Origin: Isoptericola dokdonensis DS-3
GTDB taxonomy: Bacteria > Actinomycetota > Actinomycetes > Actinomycetales > Cellulomonadaceae
Direction: 5' to 3'
NCBI RefSeq assembly: GCF_001636295.1
Contig: NZ_CP014209.1
Location: 558,001-622,000, forward strand
Length of the DNA stretch: 64,000 nucleotides
This document shows positions 18,073 to 25,706 of this stretch, one piece after another. The notes below the pieces were generated by a model that made no database searches, was not told the origin of the DNA, and saw only the letters and a list, made by a program, of their open reading frames with translations. The translations under genes were made by a program, and so were the position numbers. The number at the start of each line of letters is the position of its first letter. Within the stretch, counting starts at the first letter, position 1.

Positions 18073-19470
18073 ATGGCTCGCGTGACCCCACTCTCCGGAT
18101 TCCCCGAATGGCTGCCCGACGGGCGCGTCGTCGAGCAGCACGTCCTCGACGTGCTGCGCCGCACCTTCGAGCTCCACGGGTTCGCGGGCATCGAGACCCG
18201 CGCCGTCGAGCCGCTGGACCAGCTCCTGCGCAAGGGCGAGACCTCCAAGGAGGTCTACGTGCTGCGCCGCCTCCAGGAGGAGCCGGCCGCCGGGGGCGAC
18301 CCCGCCGCCGACCGGGGCGAGAAGCAGCTCGGCCTGCACTTCGACCTCACCGTGCCCTTCGCGCGCTACGTGCTGGAGAACGCCGGCCGCCTCGCCTTCC
18401 CGTTCAAGCGCTACCAGATCCAGAAGGTGTGGCGCGGCGAGCGCCCCCAGGACGGCCGGTTCCGCGAGTTCGCCCAGGCCGACATCGACGTCGTCGGCGC
18501 GGGCGAGCTGCCGTACCACTTCGAGGTCGAGCTGCCGCTCGTCATGGCCGAGGCGCTCGGTGCGCTGCGGGAGATCGGCGTCCCCGAGGTCCGCATCCTC
18601 GTCAACAACCGCAAGGTCGCCGAGGGCTTCTACCGCGGTCTCGGTCTCGACGACGTCGAGGGGGTGCTGCGCCAGGTCGACAAGCTCGACAAGATCGGCG
18701 CCGACGCCGTGGCCGCGCTCCTCGTGGCCGAGCAGGGCGCCACGCCCGAGCAGGCGCGCGCCTGCCTCGAGCTCGCGGCGATCTCCGGCTCCGACACCGG
18801 CGTCATCGACCGCGTGCGGGCGCTCGCGGCCTCGTACGACGCCGGCACCGAGCTGCTGGAGACGGGCCTGGGAGAGCTCGGCGCGCTGGTCGAGGCGGCG
18901 GCCCGCCGCGCGCCGGGTGTCGTCGTCGCGGACCTCAAGATCGCCCGCGGCCTGGACTACTACACGGGGTCGGTCTACGAGACCGTCCTGGTGGGTCACG
19001 AGCAGCTCGGCTCCATCTGCTCCGGCGGCCGCTACGACACCCTCGCCTCGGACGGGAAGAACACCTACCCGGGCGTGGGGCTGTCCATCGGCGTCTCCCG
19101 CCTCGTCTCGCGGCTGCTGTCCGCCGGACTGGTCACGGCGACGCGCGCCGTGCCGACGGCAGTCCTCGTGGCGGTCCTCGACGAGGAGTCGCGCGACCGC
19201 TCCGACGCCGTGGCCGCCGCCCTGCGTGCGCGGGGCGTCCCCGCCGACGTCGCGCCGACGGCCGCGAAGTTCGGCAAGCAGATCCGCTACGCCGACCGCC
19301 GCGGCATCCCGTTCGTCTGGTTCCTCGGCACGCCGGCCGAGGACGGGACGGCAGGACCCGACCAGGTCAAGGACATCCGTTCCGGCGAGCAGGTCGACGC
19401 CGACGCCGCCACGTGGTTGCCGTCCGCTGACGACCTGTGGCCGCGCGTCGTGCCCGCCGTCGCACCCTGA
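18073..19470 (+). CDS. hisS: Histidine-tRNA ligase
   Basis: A 465-aa class II aminoacyl-tRNA synthetase. Motif 2 is in YQIQKVWRGERPQDGRFREF, the histidine-binding signature is KIARGLDYYTGSVYE, motif 3 is GVGLSIGVSRLVSRLL, and the anticodon-binding domain is at the C-terminus. It is somewhat longer than the common 420-430 aa form, through inserts in the catalytic domain such as the EEPAAGGDPAADRGEK stretch. A GAAGAT hexamer (18060-18065) lies 7 bases before the ATG, so a leaderless start is likely. Confidence 0.96.
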   Translation: MARVTPLSGFPEWLPDGRVVEQHVLDVLRRTFELHGFAGIETRAVEPLDQLLRKGETSKEVYVLRRLQEEPAAGGDPAADRGEKQLGLHFDLTVPFARYVLENAGRLAFPFKRYQIQKVWRGERPQDGRFREFAQADIDVVGAGELPYHFEVELPLVMAEALGALREIGVPEVRILVNNRKVAEGFYRGLGLDDVEGVLRQVDKLDKIGADAVAALLVAEQGATPEQARACLELAAISGSDTGVIDRVRALAASYDAGTELLETGLGELGALVEAAARRAPGVVVADLKIARGLDYYTGSVYETVLVGHEQLGSICSGGRYDTLASDGKNTYPGVGLSIGVSRLVSRLLSAGLVTATRAVPTAVLVAVLDEESRDRSDAVAAALRARGVPADVAPTAAKFGKQIRYADRRGIPFVWFLGTPAEDGTAGPDQVKDIRSGEQVDADAATWLPSADDLWPRVVPAVAP

Positions 19471-19501
19471 GCACGGCCTGACGGAGGGTTCGCGGGGACC
19501 G

Positions 19502-19885
19502 TCACGCCTCGATCAGGGCGACGGTGTTGCCCGCCGGGTCCTGGAACCAGCCGATGGTGGGTCCCTGGGCGGGGTCGTCGCTGTGCACGACCCCGTCGGC
19601 GTCGTGCGGGGTGCCGGGGTAGCGCACCAGCGCGACGCCTCGCCCCGCGAGCTCGCGTGCCGCGTCCCCGGCGTCGGCGACGACGAGGTTGAGCACCGTG
19701 TGGGTGGCGGGGGAGTGGGCCGTGCCCTTCGGGTAGACGAACACGGGCGAGCCGCCCGTGACGTCGAGCTCCAGCCCCATGGACGTGCGACGCGCCTCCA
19801 GGCCGAGCGTGTCCCGGTAGAACGCCTCCGCCGCGTCGAGGTCGTCGACGCTGAAGCTGCTGAACGCCTGCTGCACGGTCACCAC
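19502..19885 (-). CDS. VOC family (glyoxalase/dioxygenase-like) protein
   Basis: A 127-aa protein made of two paired beta-alpha-beta-beta-beta units of the vicinal oxygen chelate fold: FSVDDLDAAEAFYRDTLGLE at the start and IGWFQDPAGNTVALIE at the end. The expected metal positions are mostly not His or Glu, so it may bind a ligand without metal catalysis, as in bleomycin-resistance-like members. GAAGGAG lies 6 bases upstream of tandem GTG codons; the first is used as the start. Confidence 0.85.
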   Translation of the reverse strand: MVTVQQAFSSFSVDDLDAAEAFYRDTLGLEARRTSMGLELDVTGGSPVFVYPKGTAHSPATHTVLNLVVADAGDAARELAGRGVALVRYPGTPHDADGVVHSDDPAQGPTIGWFQDPAGNTVALIEA

Positions 19886-20030
19886 GATGGTCTCCTTCGT
19901 CCTGACCGGCGCTGGTGGCCGGTCCTTCGCAGGATGGACCGCTCGCGCGTCCGGGACTCAGCGGTGCTCTGCCGCCCCGCTTCCGGGCCGCAGGATCGGG
20001 GAACCCCCCGTCCCGCACCGGTGGCCACCC

Positions 20031-20051
20031 TGAAGATGCCCCTGATCTTCA
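20031..20051. repeat. Inverted repeat in divergent promoter region
   Basis: TGAAGAT and ATCTTCA are perfect 7-base arms separated by 7 bases. The site is centred about 57 bases upstream of the predicted transcription start of the gene at 20098, a typical position for an activator. The 212-base gap 19886-20097 otherwise holds only the promoters of the flanking divergent genes. Confidence 0.4.
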
Positions 20052-20084
20052 CGGTGACCTGCACCGACGGCGTCGTCGAACCGC

Positions 20085-20090
20085 TACGGT
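20085..20090 (+). promoter_or_regulatory. -10 element for leaderless gene at 20098
   Basis: TACGGT lies 7 bases before the ATG at 20098, with no Shine-Dalgarno between. Confidence 0.5.
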
Positions 20091-20097
20091 CAGGGCC

Positions 20098-20700
20098 ATG
20101 AGCGTCTACGTCGTCCTGTCCCGCAGCAGCACCGTCCTGTCCCGGACGATCCGGATCGCGACGGGCGACGAGTACACCCACGCGGCGCTCGCCCTCGACG
20201 CGGACCTGGACCTCATGTTCAGCTTCGGCCGCCGACGGGCGCGCAACCCGTTCGCGGGCTGCTTCAAGCGGGAACGGCTCGACGACGAGGTGTACCGGTC
20301 CATGGACGCCCTGCCGGGCCTGGTCCTGGAGGTGCCCGCCACCCCCGCACAGCGTGAGGCCGTCGGGATCGAGGTCGGCCGGTTCCTGCTCGACGGCCAC
20401 ACGTACTCCTACAACACGCCCGGCCTCCTGCGCGGGCTGGTCGGTCGCGGCACCGAGGACGGCAACCGGTACTTCTGCTCCGAGTTCGTCTACCACGTCC
20501 TGCGGCACGCCGGCCTGTGCGACCTCGGCGTCCCGCGGTGGGAGGTCCGCCCGCAGACCCTGCGGGACGTCCCCGGCACCGTGCTGTTCGAGGGAGATCT
20601 CAAGCAGTACGCGACGTCGCGGACCGGCGGAGGAGCGGCGTCCGGGTCGGCAACCGCCGCGTTGACAGTCGATAGAACAGGTGTTCGAATAGCGGCATGA
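20098..20700 (+). CDS. Permuted papain-like (YiiX/NlpC-P60-type) protein
   Basis: A 200-aa protein with the signature of circularly permuted papain-like enzymes: a histidine early (H28 in DEYTHAALALD) and the cysteine late (C127 in YFCSEFVYHVL), the reverse of ordinary NlpC/P60 order. No signal peptide is visible, so it may act in the cytoplasm on amides or lipoyl/acyl substrates rather than on peptidoglycan. The last 27 residues are Gly/Ser/Ala-rich and unlike the domain; that DNA also contains the SOS promoter of the next gene, which may explain the composition. It overlaps the next start by 4 bases. Confidence 0.65.
   Translation: MSVYVVLSRSSTVLSRTIRIATGDEYTHAALALDADLDLMFSFGRRRARNPFAGCFKRERLDDEVYRSMDALPGLVLEVPATPAQREAVGIEVGRFLLDGHTYSYNTPGLLRGLVGRGTEDGNRYFCSEFVYHVLRHAGLCDLGVPRWEVRPQTLRDVPGTVLFEGDLKQYATSRTGGGAASGSATAALTVDRTGVRIAA
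20662..20690 (+). promoter_or_regulatory. SOS promoter: -35, LexA box and -10 for the radical SAM gene
   Basis: TTGACA (20662-20667) and TCGAAT (20685-20690) are 17 bases apart. Between and overlapping them is GAACAGGTGTTC (20675-20686), a match to the actinobacterial LexA box GAAC-N4-GTTC. The -10 ends 6 bases before the ATG at 20697, so the message should be leaderless. LexA bound here would block polymerase directly. The whole promoter lies in the coding end of the preceding gene. Confidence 0.85.
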
Positions 20701-22451
20701 GATGGGACGGGCAGACGCTCAGCGCCGACGACGGCGCCCTGCCCGGCCTCGAGCGCGCGGGCCTCGCCCGCCTCGGGCTCGTCCGCAGCGTCACCACCCC
20801 GGACTTCGCCGGGGTCACGTTCCACGAGGTGCACGCCAAGAGTGCGTTGTCCAAGGTGCCCGAGGCGTCGCGCATGCCGTTCCGCTGGACGGTCAACCCC
20901 TACCGCGGATGCAGCCATGCCTGCGCCTACTGCGTCTCGGCCGGCACCCTGGTGCTGATGGCCGACGGGCGCCAGAAGCCCATCGGCGAGCTCGTCGTCG
21001 GTGACGAGATCGTCGGCACACGAGTCGTCGGCCGATACCGCCGCTACGTCGCGACGACCGTCGAAGCAACGTGGCGTACACGGAAGCCGGCGCACCGGGT
21101 GAGGCTGCAGGACGGTACGGAGATCGTCGCCAGCGACGACCATCGGTTCCTCGTCGCAGGGCGTGGCTGGAAGCACGTCCGACCCGCGCCCCGGGGTTCT
21201 TCCCAGCGCGCCTATCTGACCATGAACGACTCGCTGATGGGATTCGGGTCGAGCGGGCTCCCTGAGATTGCCTTCGACACCGACGGGCCCGACTACCGAC
21301 GTGGGTACCTCGCCGAGCCGCCGAGGGGGAACGGCGTCGCCACTGTCAGGGTCACCGGGGGACTCCCCGTGCGACAGCGGTTCTTCCGGCTCGCACGACC
21401 GGCCATCACCCGAAAGCTCGCGGTCGTCGGGACCGCGGTGAAGTCAGCGACGAACCTGGGCATCGAATCGATCGAAGACCTACGGCGGACCGAGGAGATG
21501 GTGGACATCACCACCGGCACCGGCGACTTCGTCGCGAACGGGGTGATCGCCCACAACTGTTTCGCGCGCCCGACGCACCAGTACCTCGACCTGGACGCCG
21601 GGGCCGACTTCGACAACCAGGTCGTGGTCAAGACGAACGTCGACCAGGTGCTGCGCGCGGAGCTCGCCCGCCCGTCCTGGCGGCGGGATCCGGTGGCGCT
21701 CGGCACCAACACCGACCCCTACCAGCGGGCCGAGGGACGGTACCGGCTCATGCCGGGCATCATCGAGGCGCTCGCGGATTCGGGCACACCGTTCTCGATC
21801 CTCACCAAGGGGACGCTGCTGCGCCGGGACCTGCCGCTGCTGGTGGAGGCGGCCCGACGGGTCGAGATCGGCCTCGGGGTGTCGCTGGCCTTCGCCGACG
21901 AGGAGCTCCAGCAGGCGGTCGAACCGGGCACGCCGACGCCGCGGGCGCGCCTGGCGCTGGTGCGCGCCGTCCGGGAGGCGGGGCTGCCGTGCGGCGTCAT
22001 GGTCGCCCCCGTGCTGCCGTGGCTCACGGACTCGCGCGACCACCTCCGCCGCCTCCTCGACGAGATCGCCGACGCCGGGGCGACAGGTGTCACCGTGGTA
22101 CCGCTCAACCTCAAGCCAGGGACCCGGGAGTGGTACCTGCGGTGGCTCGCCCGCGACCACCCGCACCTGGTCGACGGGTACGGGCGGGTCTTCGCACGGG
22201 GCGCGTACCCGCTGACCGGGTACCGGGACTGGCTCTGGGAGCGGGTGCAGCCGCTGCTCGAGGAGCGCGGATTCGGCGGCTCGGGGCACCGCGTCCGGTC
22301 CGGTGCGACGGGGCGCTACGCCGACGACCTGCGTCCCCACGACGACGGCGACTACCCGGCCGGGTCGATCGTCGAGCCGGCCGGGGGAGTGGTGGCCGGT
22401 GCTCCCCGTCGGAGCACCCGGCCCGACGAAGCCGGGCAGGTCCTCTTCTGA
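20697..22451 (+). CDS. Rv2578c-family radical SAM protein containing an intein
   Basis: A 584-aa precursor that would yield a host protein of 375 aa after splicing. The radical SAM [4Fe-4S] motif CX3CX2C is C72, C76 and C288: the intein is inserted immediately before the third cysteine, and the joined sequence reads GCSHACAYCFARPTH. After it come VVVKTNVDQVLRAEL, LGTNTDPYQRAE and FSILTKGTLLRRD, as in the Rv2578c/SplB-like family. The reaction is unknown; Rv2578c is, as I recall, among DNA-damage-induced genes of M. tuberculosis, which suits the LexA-box promoter here. The tail is Gly/Arg/Asp-rich. Confidence 0.92.
   Translation: MRWDGQTLSADDGALPGLERAGLARLGLVRSVTTPDFAGVTFHEVHAKSALSKVPEASRMPFRWTVNPYRGCSHACAYCVSAGTLVLMADGRQKPIGELVVGDEIVGTRVVGRYRRYVATTVEATWRTRKPAHRVRLQDGTEIVASDDHRFLVAGRGWKHVRPAPRGSSQRAYLTMNDSLMGFGSSGLPEIAFDTDGPDYRRGYLAEPPRGNGVATVRVTGGLPVRQRFFRLARPAITRKLAVVGTAVKSATNLGIESIEDLRRTEEMVDITTGTGDFVANGVIAHNCFARPTHQYLDLDAGADFDNQVVVKTNVDQVLRAELARPSWRRDPVALGTNTDPYQRAEGRYRLMPGIIEALADSGTPFSILTKGTLLRRDLPLLVEAARRVEIGLGVSLAFADEELQQAVEPGTPTPRARLALVRAVREAGLPCGVMVAPVLPWLTDSRDHLRRLLDEIADAGATGVTVVPLNLKPGTREWYLRWLARDHPHLVDGYGRVFARGAYPLTGYRDWLWERVQPLLEERGFGGSGHRVRSGATGRYADDLRPHDDGDYPAGSIVEPAGGVVAGAPRRSTRPDEAGQVLF
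20931..21557 (+). mobile_element. Mini-intein in the radical SAM gene
   Basis: A 209-aa in-frame intein, residues 79-287 of the precursor. Block A is CVSAGTLVLMADG with the first Cys as nucleophile; block B is DGTEIVASDDHRFLV with H149 (Ser in place of the usual Thr of T-x-x-H); block F is VDITTGTGDFVANG; block G is VIAHN followed by C288 as the +1 residue. All splicing residues are present. The middle contains DYRRGYLAEPPRGNG, which looks like a decayed LAGLIDADG motif, and it is too short for a working homing endonuclease. GC is about 68% by hand count over 20941-21540, slightly below the surroundings. Confidence 0.92.
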
Positions 22452-22469
22452 GCGGCCTGTGCTGTCCGG

Positions 22470-22829
22470 TCAGCGCAGGAACGAGAACCACAGGACGAGC
22501 ACGCACAGCACGAGCATGCCCGTGGCGTTGACGAAGAAGTTCCGCCCGAAGTCCCGTGCCCGCACGTGGAAGCTCAGCGCGACGACGAAGTAGAGCAACA
22601 GCGCGGCGGACGTCACCCCGCCGAGGTAGGGGACCCACAGTCCCGCGACCAGTCCGGCGGCCGCGGCGGCCTTGACCCACTTCGCCACCCACCACCAGCG
22701 CTCCGGGAAGCCGACGTCCCGGAAGCACTCCGCGACGAACCGGACCGGGCCGATGCAGAGCACGGCGTCACCAGCGGTGATCACGGCCAGCACGACCACC
22801 GGCCACCAGGGCTCGGGCAGCGGGCTCAT
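22470..22829 (-). CDS. DoxX-like membrane protein
   Basis: A 119-aa protein with four hydrophobic helices (WWPVVVLAVITAGDAVLCIG, WVAKWVKAAAAAGLVAGLW, VTSAALLLYFVVALSFHV, FVNATGMLVLCVLVLWF), the size and layout of the DoxX-like family. Function of these small proteins is not established. The ATG at 22829 is chosen because TAGCCT lies 7 bases upstream on the minus strand; an in-frame GTG lies 8 codons further upstream. Confidence 0.7.
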   Translation of the reverse strand: MSPLPEPWWPVVVLAVITAGDAVLCIGPVRFVAECFRDVGFPERWWWVAKWVKAAAAAGLVAGLWVPYLGGVTSAALLLYFVVALSFHVRARDFGRNFFVNATGMLVLCVLVLWFSFLR

Positions 22830-22836
22830 ACCTCGG

Positions 22837-22842
22837 AGGCTA
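22837..22842 (-). promoter_or_regulatory. -10 element for leaderless DoxX-like gene
   Basis: TAGCCT on the minus strand, 7 bases before the ATG at 22829. Confidence 0.45.
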
Positions 22843-22893
22843 CCGAGGAACACCGCACCGGTGCGGGGCTGTGACCAGCCTCACGGGCATGCC

Positions 22894-23205
22894 TCAGTCG
22901 ACGGGCCGCACCCGCAGGATCTCCGTGCGGGCGACCGCCCGTTCGCGGACGTCGAGACGTCCCGCCCGGGCGGGGTCGGCGATGTACGCGGCCAGTGCGT
23001 CCTCGTCGGGCATCTCGATGATCTGCACCTCGGTGGGCTGCACGCCGCCGTGGGCCGCGTCGTCGGTGTGCGCCACGTTGGTGACACGCTGCAGGACGCG
23101 CCCGCCGTGCGCCGGCACCAGCGTCAGCACGTCCGACTCGTACGCGCCGAGCGTCTCGCCCTCGCCCTCGGCCGCCCAGAGCAGCACGCACAGGGTGATC
23201 GCCAT
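22894..23205 (-). CDS. Small DUF1330-like (dimeric alpha-beta barrel) protein
   Basis: A 103-aa protein with the pattern of the ferredoxin-like dimeric barrel superfamily: LCVLLWAAEGEGETLGAYESDVL, HGGRVLQRVT, and VQIIEMPDEDALAAYIADP near the end, which resembles the DUF1330/EthD group. No catalytic residue can be assigned. GGAGG lies 6 bases upstream of the ATG, so unlike its neighbours it has a Shine-Dalgarno. Confidence 0.65.
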   Translation of the reverse strand: MAITLCVLLWAAEGEGETLGAYESDVLTLVPAHGGRVLQRVTNVAHTDDAAHGGVQPTEVQIIEMPDEDALAAYIADPARAGRLDVRERAVARTEILRVRPVD

Positions 23206-23269
23206 CGTCCACCTCCATCGCCGGGACGGCGCCGTGCCGGCCCTTCGGCTGATCTTCGCCCGTCGGCGG

Positions 23270-23740
23270 TCAGGAGTCGGCGAGCCGCGCCGGGAAGCCG
23301 CCGGTCGCGACCGGACCCCACCGCTCGATCGTCAGGCGGACCAGCGACTTGCCCTGGTCGACCATGGCCTGGCGGTACTCGTCCCAGTCGGGGTGCTCCT
23401 GCCCGGCCGCCACCCGGTAGTACTCCACCAGAGGCTCGACCGAGTCGGGGACGTCGAGGACCTCGGCGGTGCCGTCGACCTGTACCCAGGCGTCGTTGAA
23501 GTCCTCGCCGAGCGCCAGCAGGGACGCCGCCGGACGGCGGCGCAGGTTCACGGCCTTCGCCCGGTCCGGGTAGGTGGAGACGACGACGCGGCCCGCGCCG
23601 TCGACGCCGTACGTCACCGGGCTGAGCTGCGGGGAGCCGTCACCGCGCGTGGTGACGAGGATGCCGTGGCGCCGGGAGCGCAGGAACTCCAGGAGGGCGT
23701 CGTGGTCGACCCGGGTGTTCGTCGCGATACGTCGTGCCAT
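23270..23740 (-). CDS. PPOX-class F420-dependent oxidoreductase
   Basis: A 156-aa split-barrel flavin/deazaflavin protein. HGILVTTRGDGSPQLSPVTYGVDGAGRVVVST and RAKAVNLRRRPAASLLAL are the strands and basic loop that bind the F420 tail in this family. The ATG at 23740 is preferred over an in-frame start three codons upstream, since TACCGT lies 7 bases before it. It follows the SseB-like gene whose stop overlaps this promoter. Confidence 0.85.
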   Translation of the reverse strand: MARRIATNTRVDHDALLEFLRSRRHGILVTTRGDGSPQLSPVTYGVDGAGRVVVSTYPDRAKAVNLRRRPAASLLALGEDFNDAWVQVDGTAEVLDVPDSVEPLVEYYRVAAGQEHPDWDEYRQAMVDQGKSLVRLTIERWGPVATGGFPARLADS

Positions 23741-23745
23741 GAGTC

Positions 23746-24843
23746 TCACGGTACGTCGTCAGCGACGCTCTCGGCCTCCGGATCCGGTGCGCTCATCAGC
23801 CACTCGGTGGCGAACAGGACACGGTCGGTGAGTCCGAGGATCGCGTCGCGGATCTCGGTGTGCGGGGTGGAGAACGCGAGCCGGGCGACGGCCTGCCCGC
23901 CCGGCGCGGCGGCCCAGTAGTCCACGAGGAGCATCGGGAGGTCCGCGCCGCCGGCCTCGGCGCCGCCGGCCTCGGCGCCGCCGCGCCCGGTGCGGACGTG
24001 GCGCAGGAACGGGCCGGACAGCGTCAGCGTGCGGGTCAGGGCGTCGTCGGGGCCGAGGCGTGGGCGCAGCCGGTCGTCGATGCGGTCCAGGTGGGTCCGG
24101 TCGCCGGTCTGCGGGCCCAGGTCGTGCCAGTAGAGGGTGAGGTGGAGCGCGAGGGCGGCGTCCTTGCCGGGCAGCGTCAGGTAGGCCATGACCTGCCCGC
24201 CTGCCGCGGCGGCCTGCTCGGCGACCACGGTGAGGCGTTCACGCAGGTCCCGGCGCAGGCCCGCGCCACGGTCGCCGAGGGAGGCGCCCTGCCGGGTGAC
24301 CAGGGCGCGGATCTGCTGGTCGCGCACCACCGGGTCGGTGAGCTCGACCAGGGTCCAGTGGTCGGGCAGGTTCAGCTCGATGCCGATGCCGCGCGACCCG
24401 CCGGGGGAGTCGACGCTCGCCATCGCGTGCAGGCCCTCGATGCTGATGCCGGCCCCGGAGTCGTCGCGGAGCCGGGTCGGGTCGGTCGAGTCGTCGGCGA
24501 CCTCGAGCGCGGCGAGCACGTCGGCGACGTCGAGCTCCATCGGGTCGGGTCCCGCCGGGTCGACCACCACGCGCGCCAGGACCGCGCCGTGCCGACGCAG
24601 GAACGGCGCCAGCGAGTCCCGCCGGCGCAGGCTGTACGCGCGACCGGGGTCGTCACCGAGATGCGCCTCGAGGGCCTGCGGTGAGGTGAACAGGTGCAGC
24701 TCGTACGGCTTCGCGGACCCGGGTGCGGCGTCGAACACCCGCACCTGCGGGGTGCCGTCCTCGCGTTCCAGGTGCGGCACGACCACGGTTCCACCGCTGC
24801 GCAGGTGCTGCACGACGGCCGTCCGGGACTCTGGAGACGTCAT
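23746..24843 (-). CDS. Uncharacterised protein with SseB-like N-terminal domain
   Basis: A 365-aa protein. Residues 12-115 resemble the SseB N-terminal domain: GGTVVVPHLEREDGTPQVRVF, LHLFTSPQALEAHL and a closing MELDVADVLAALE. The second half (about 145-345) is mixed alpha-beta with long strands and no motif I recognise. Between is a Gly/Ala/Glu stretch encoded by a 15-base tandem repeat near 23946-23982. It lies downstream of the toxin-immunity genes on the same strand, after a 167-base gap, so it may or may not belong with them. No signal peptide or membrane helix is seen. Confidence 0.55.
   Translation of the reverse strand: MTSPESRTAVVQHLRSGGTVVVPHLEREDGTPQVRVFDAAPGSAKPYELHLFTSPQALEAHLGDDPGRAYSLRRRDSLAPFLRRHGAVLARVVVDPAGPDPMELDVADVLAALEVADDSTDPTRLRDDSGAGISIEGLHAMASVDSPGGSRGIGIELNLPDHWTLVELTDPVVRDQQIRALVTRQGASLGDRGAGLRRDLRERLTVVAEQAAAAGGQVMAYLTLPGKDAALALHLTLYWHDLGPQTGDRTHLDRIDDRLRPRLGPDDALTRTLTLSGPFLRHVRTGRGGAEAGGAEAGGADLPMLLVDYWAAAPGGQAVARLAFSTPHTEIRDAILGLTDRVLFATEWLMSAPDPEAESVADDVP
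23748..23753 (-). promoter_or_regulatory. -10 element for leaderless PPOX gene
   Basis: TACCGT on the minus strand, 7 bases before the ATG at 23740 and overlapping the end of the upstream gene. Confidence 0.45.
23946..23982. repeat. 15-base tandem repeat inside the SseB-like gene
   Basis: About 2.4 in-frame copies of a 15-base unit (GCCGCCGGCCTCGGC on the plus strand) encode repeated GGAEA. Such repeats can vary in copy number; a change would add or remove 5 residues without a frameshift. Confidence 0.6.
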
Positions 24844-25010
24844 CGGCCGGCCTCACCAGGAAGCGGGCAACCGGACACCGTGCAGCCAGCACGATGCGTG
24901 GTCGAGAGGAGTTCGTTCACCGGTCCTGCCCTCGAATGGGATCGGATGAGTCAGATCTTCTCGCCGGTGCCGCAGTCTCGGCGAGGTCTTGGCACGCGGC
25001 CCTTCGCGCT
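24844..25010. other. Gap after the immunity gene
   Basis: A 167-base non-coding stretch of slightly lower GC between the immunity gene and the SseB-like gene. At its edge is the 14-base palindrome GCGCTCTAGAGCGC (25006-25019), whose centre contains the TAG stop of the immunity gene. I see no clear promoter hexamer at leaderless spacing for the downstream gene. Confidence 0.5.
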
Positions 25011-25706
25011 CTAGAGCGCTGGGCCGCTCGCCTGGTCGACGATCGTCTGCCAGTCGACGTCGCCGGAGACCGGCGCCGTGACCGGCAGCAGCGCGGCGAG
25101 CCGGGCCAGCAGTGCGCGATCCCCGACCACGAGGCAGCCTGCGGACGGGTGCACCCTCAAGGGCACGACGGCGGCGGTCCCGGCGCGCGTCGCAAGTCCG
25201 AGGTAGGACGCGACGGCAGCTCTTTGCGCAGGGGCGATGTCGACGTCGCCAGGTGCCTCGACGGCGAGGAGCGCTCTGTTGACGAGTGCGGTCGACGCCG
25301 CGTACCAGGCGCGGACAGATGCCTCGGGAGGCAGGAGGGCCAGCGCGGAACCCTTCCCGGCCGAGCTACGCACACCGCCGTAGAAGTCGACGAGGCCCTC
25401 CGCCGTCGGATCGAGCGCCACCCACTCCGAGCGGACCGCCAGCCCGCGGGGCGTGGTGCCGGTCGCCTGGGCGACCTGCTCGCGCGCGAGCTCGGGGAAC
25501 CGCTCGGCGAACCCTCGGACGGAGTTCGTGTCGCCGCGTCCGAACCAGGTGCCCAGCCCGTACCAGGAGAAGCCTGCCCAGGACCTCGCGAGAACGTTCA
25601 GCAGGAGCGTCTCGTCCTCGGTCGGGAGCAGGAGCGCCGGACTGTCCTGGAGCTCGACGTCGAGACCGGAGGACTCCCAGACCGCGGAGCCAGGAACGAT
25701 GGTCAC
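25011..25706 (-). CDS. Putative immunity protein for the adjacent Hint toxin
   Basis: A 231-aa protein with no recognised motif. Its GTG overlaps the toxin stop by 4 bases (GTGA), the usual place and coupling of a polymorphic-toxin immunity gene. An alternative GTG lies one codon upstream. Predicted to be a soluble alpha-beta protein rich in aromatic residues near the start (SWAGFSWYGLGTWFGRG) followed by helical Ala/Leu-rich segments; no signal peptide. The immunity role is inferred only from position; the sequence family is unknown to me. Confidence 0.6.
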   Translation of the reverse strand: MTIVPGSAVWESSGLDVELQDSPALLLPTEDETLLLNVLARSWAGFSWYGLGTWFGRGDTNSVRGFAERFPELAREQVAQATGTTPRGLAVRSEWVALDPTAEGLVDFYGGVRSSAGKGSALALLPPEASVRAWYAASTALVNRALLAVEAPGDVDIAPAQRAAVASYLGLATRAGTAAVVPLRVHPSAGCLVVGDRALLARLAALLPVTAPVSGDVDWQTIVDQASGPAL

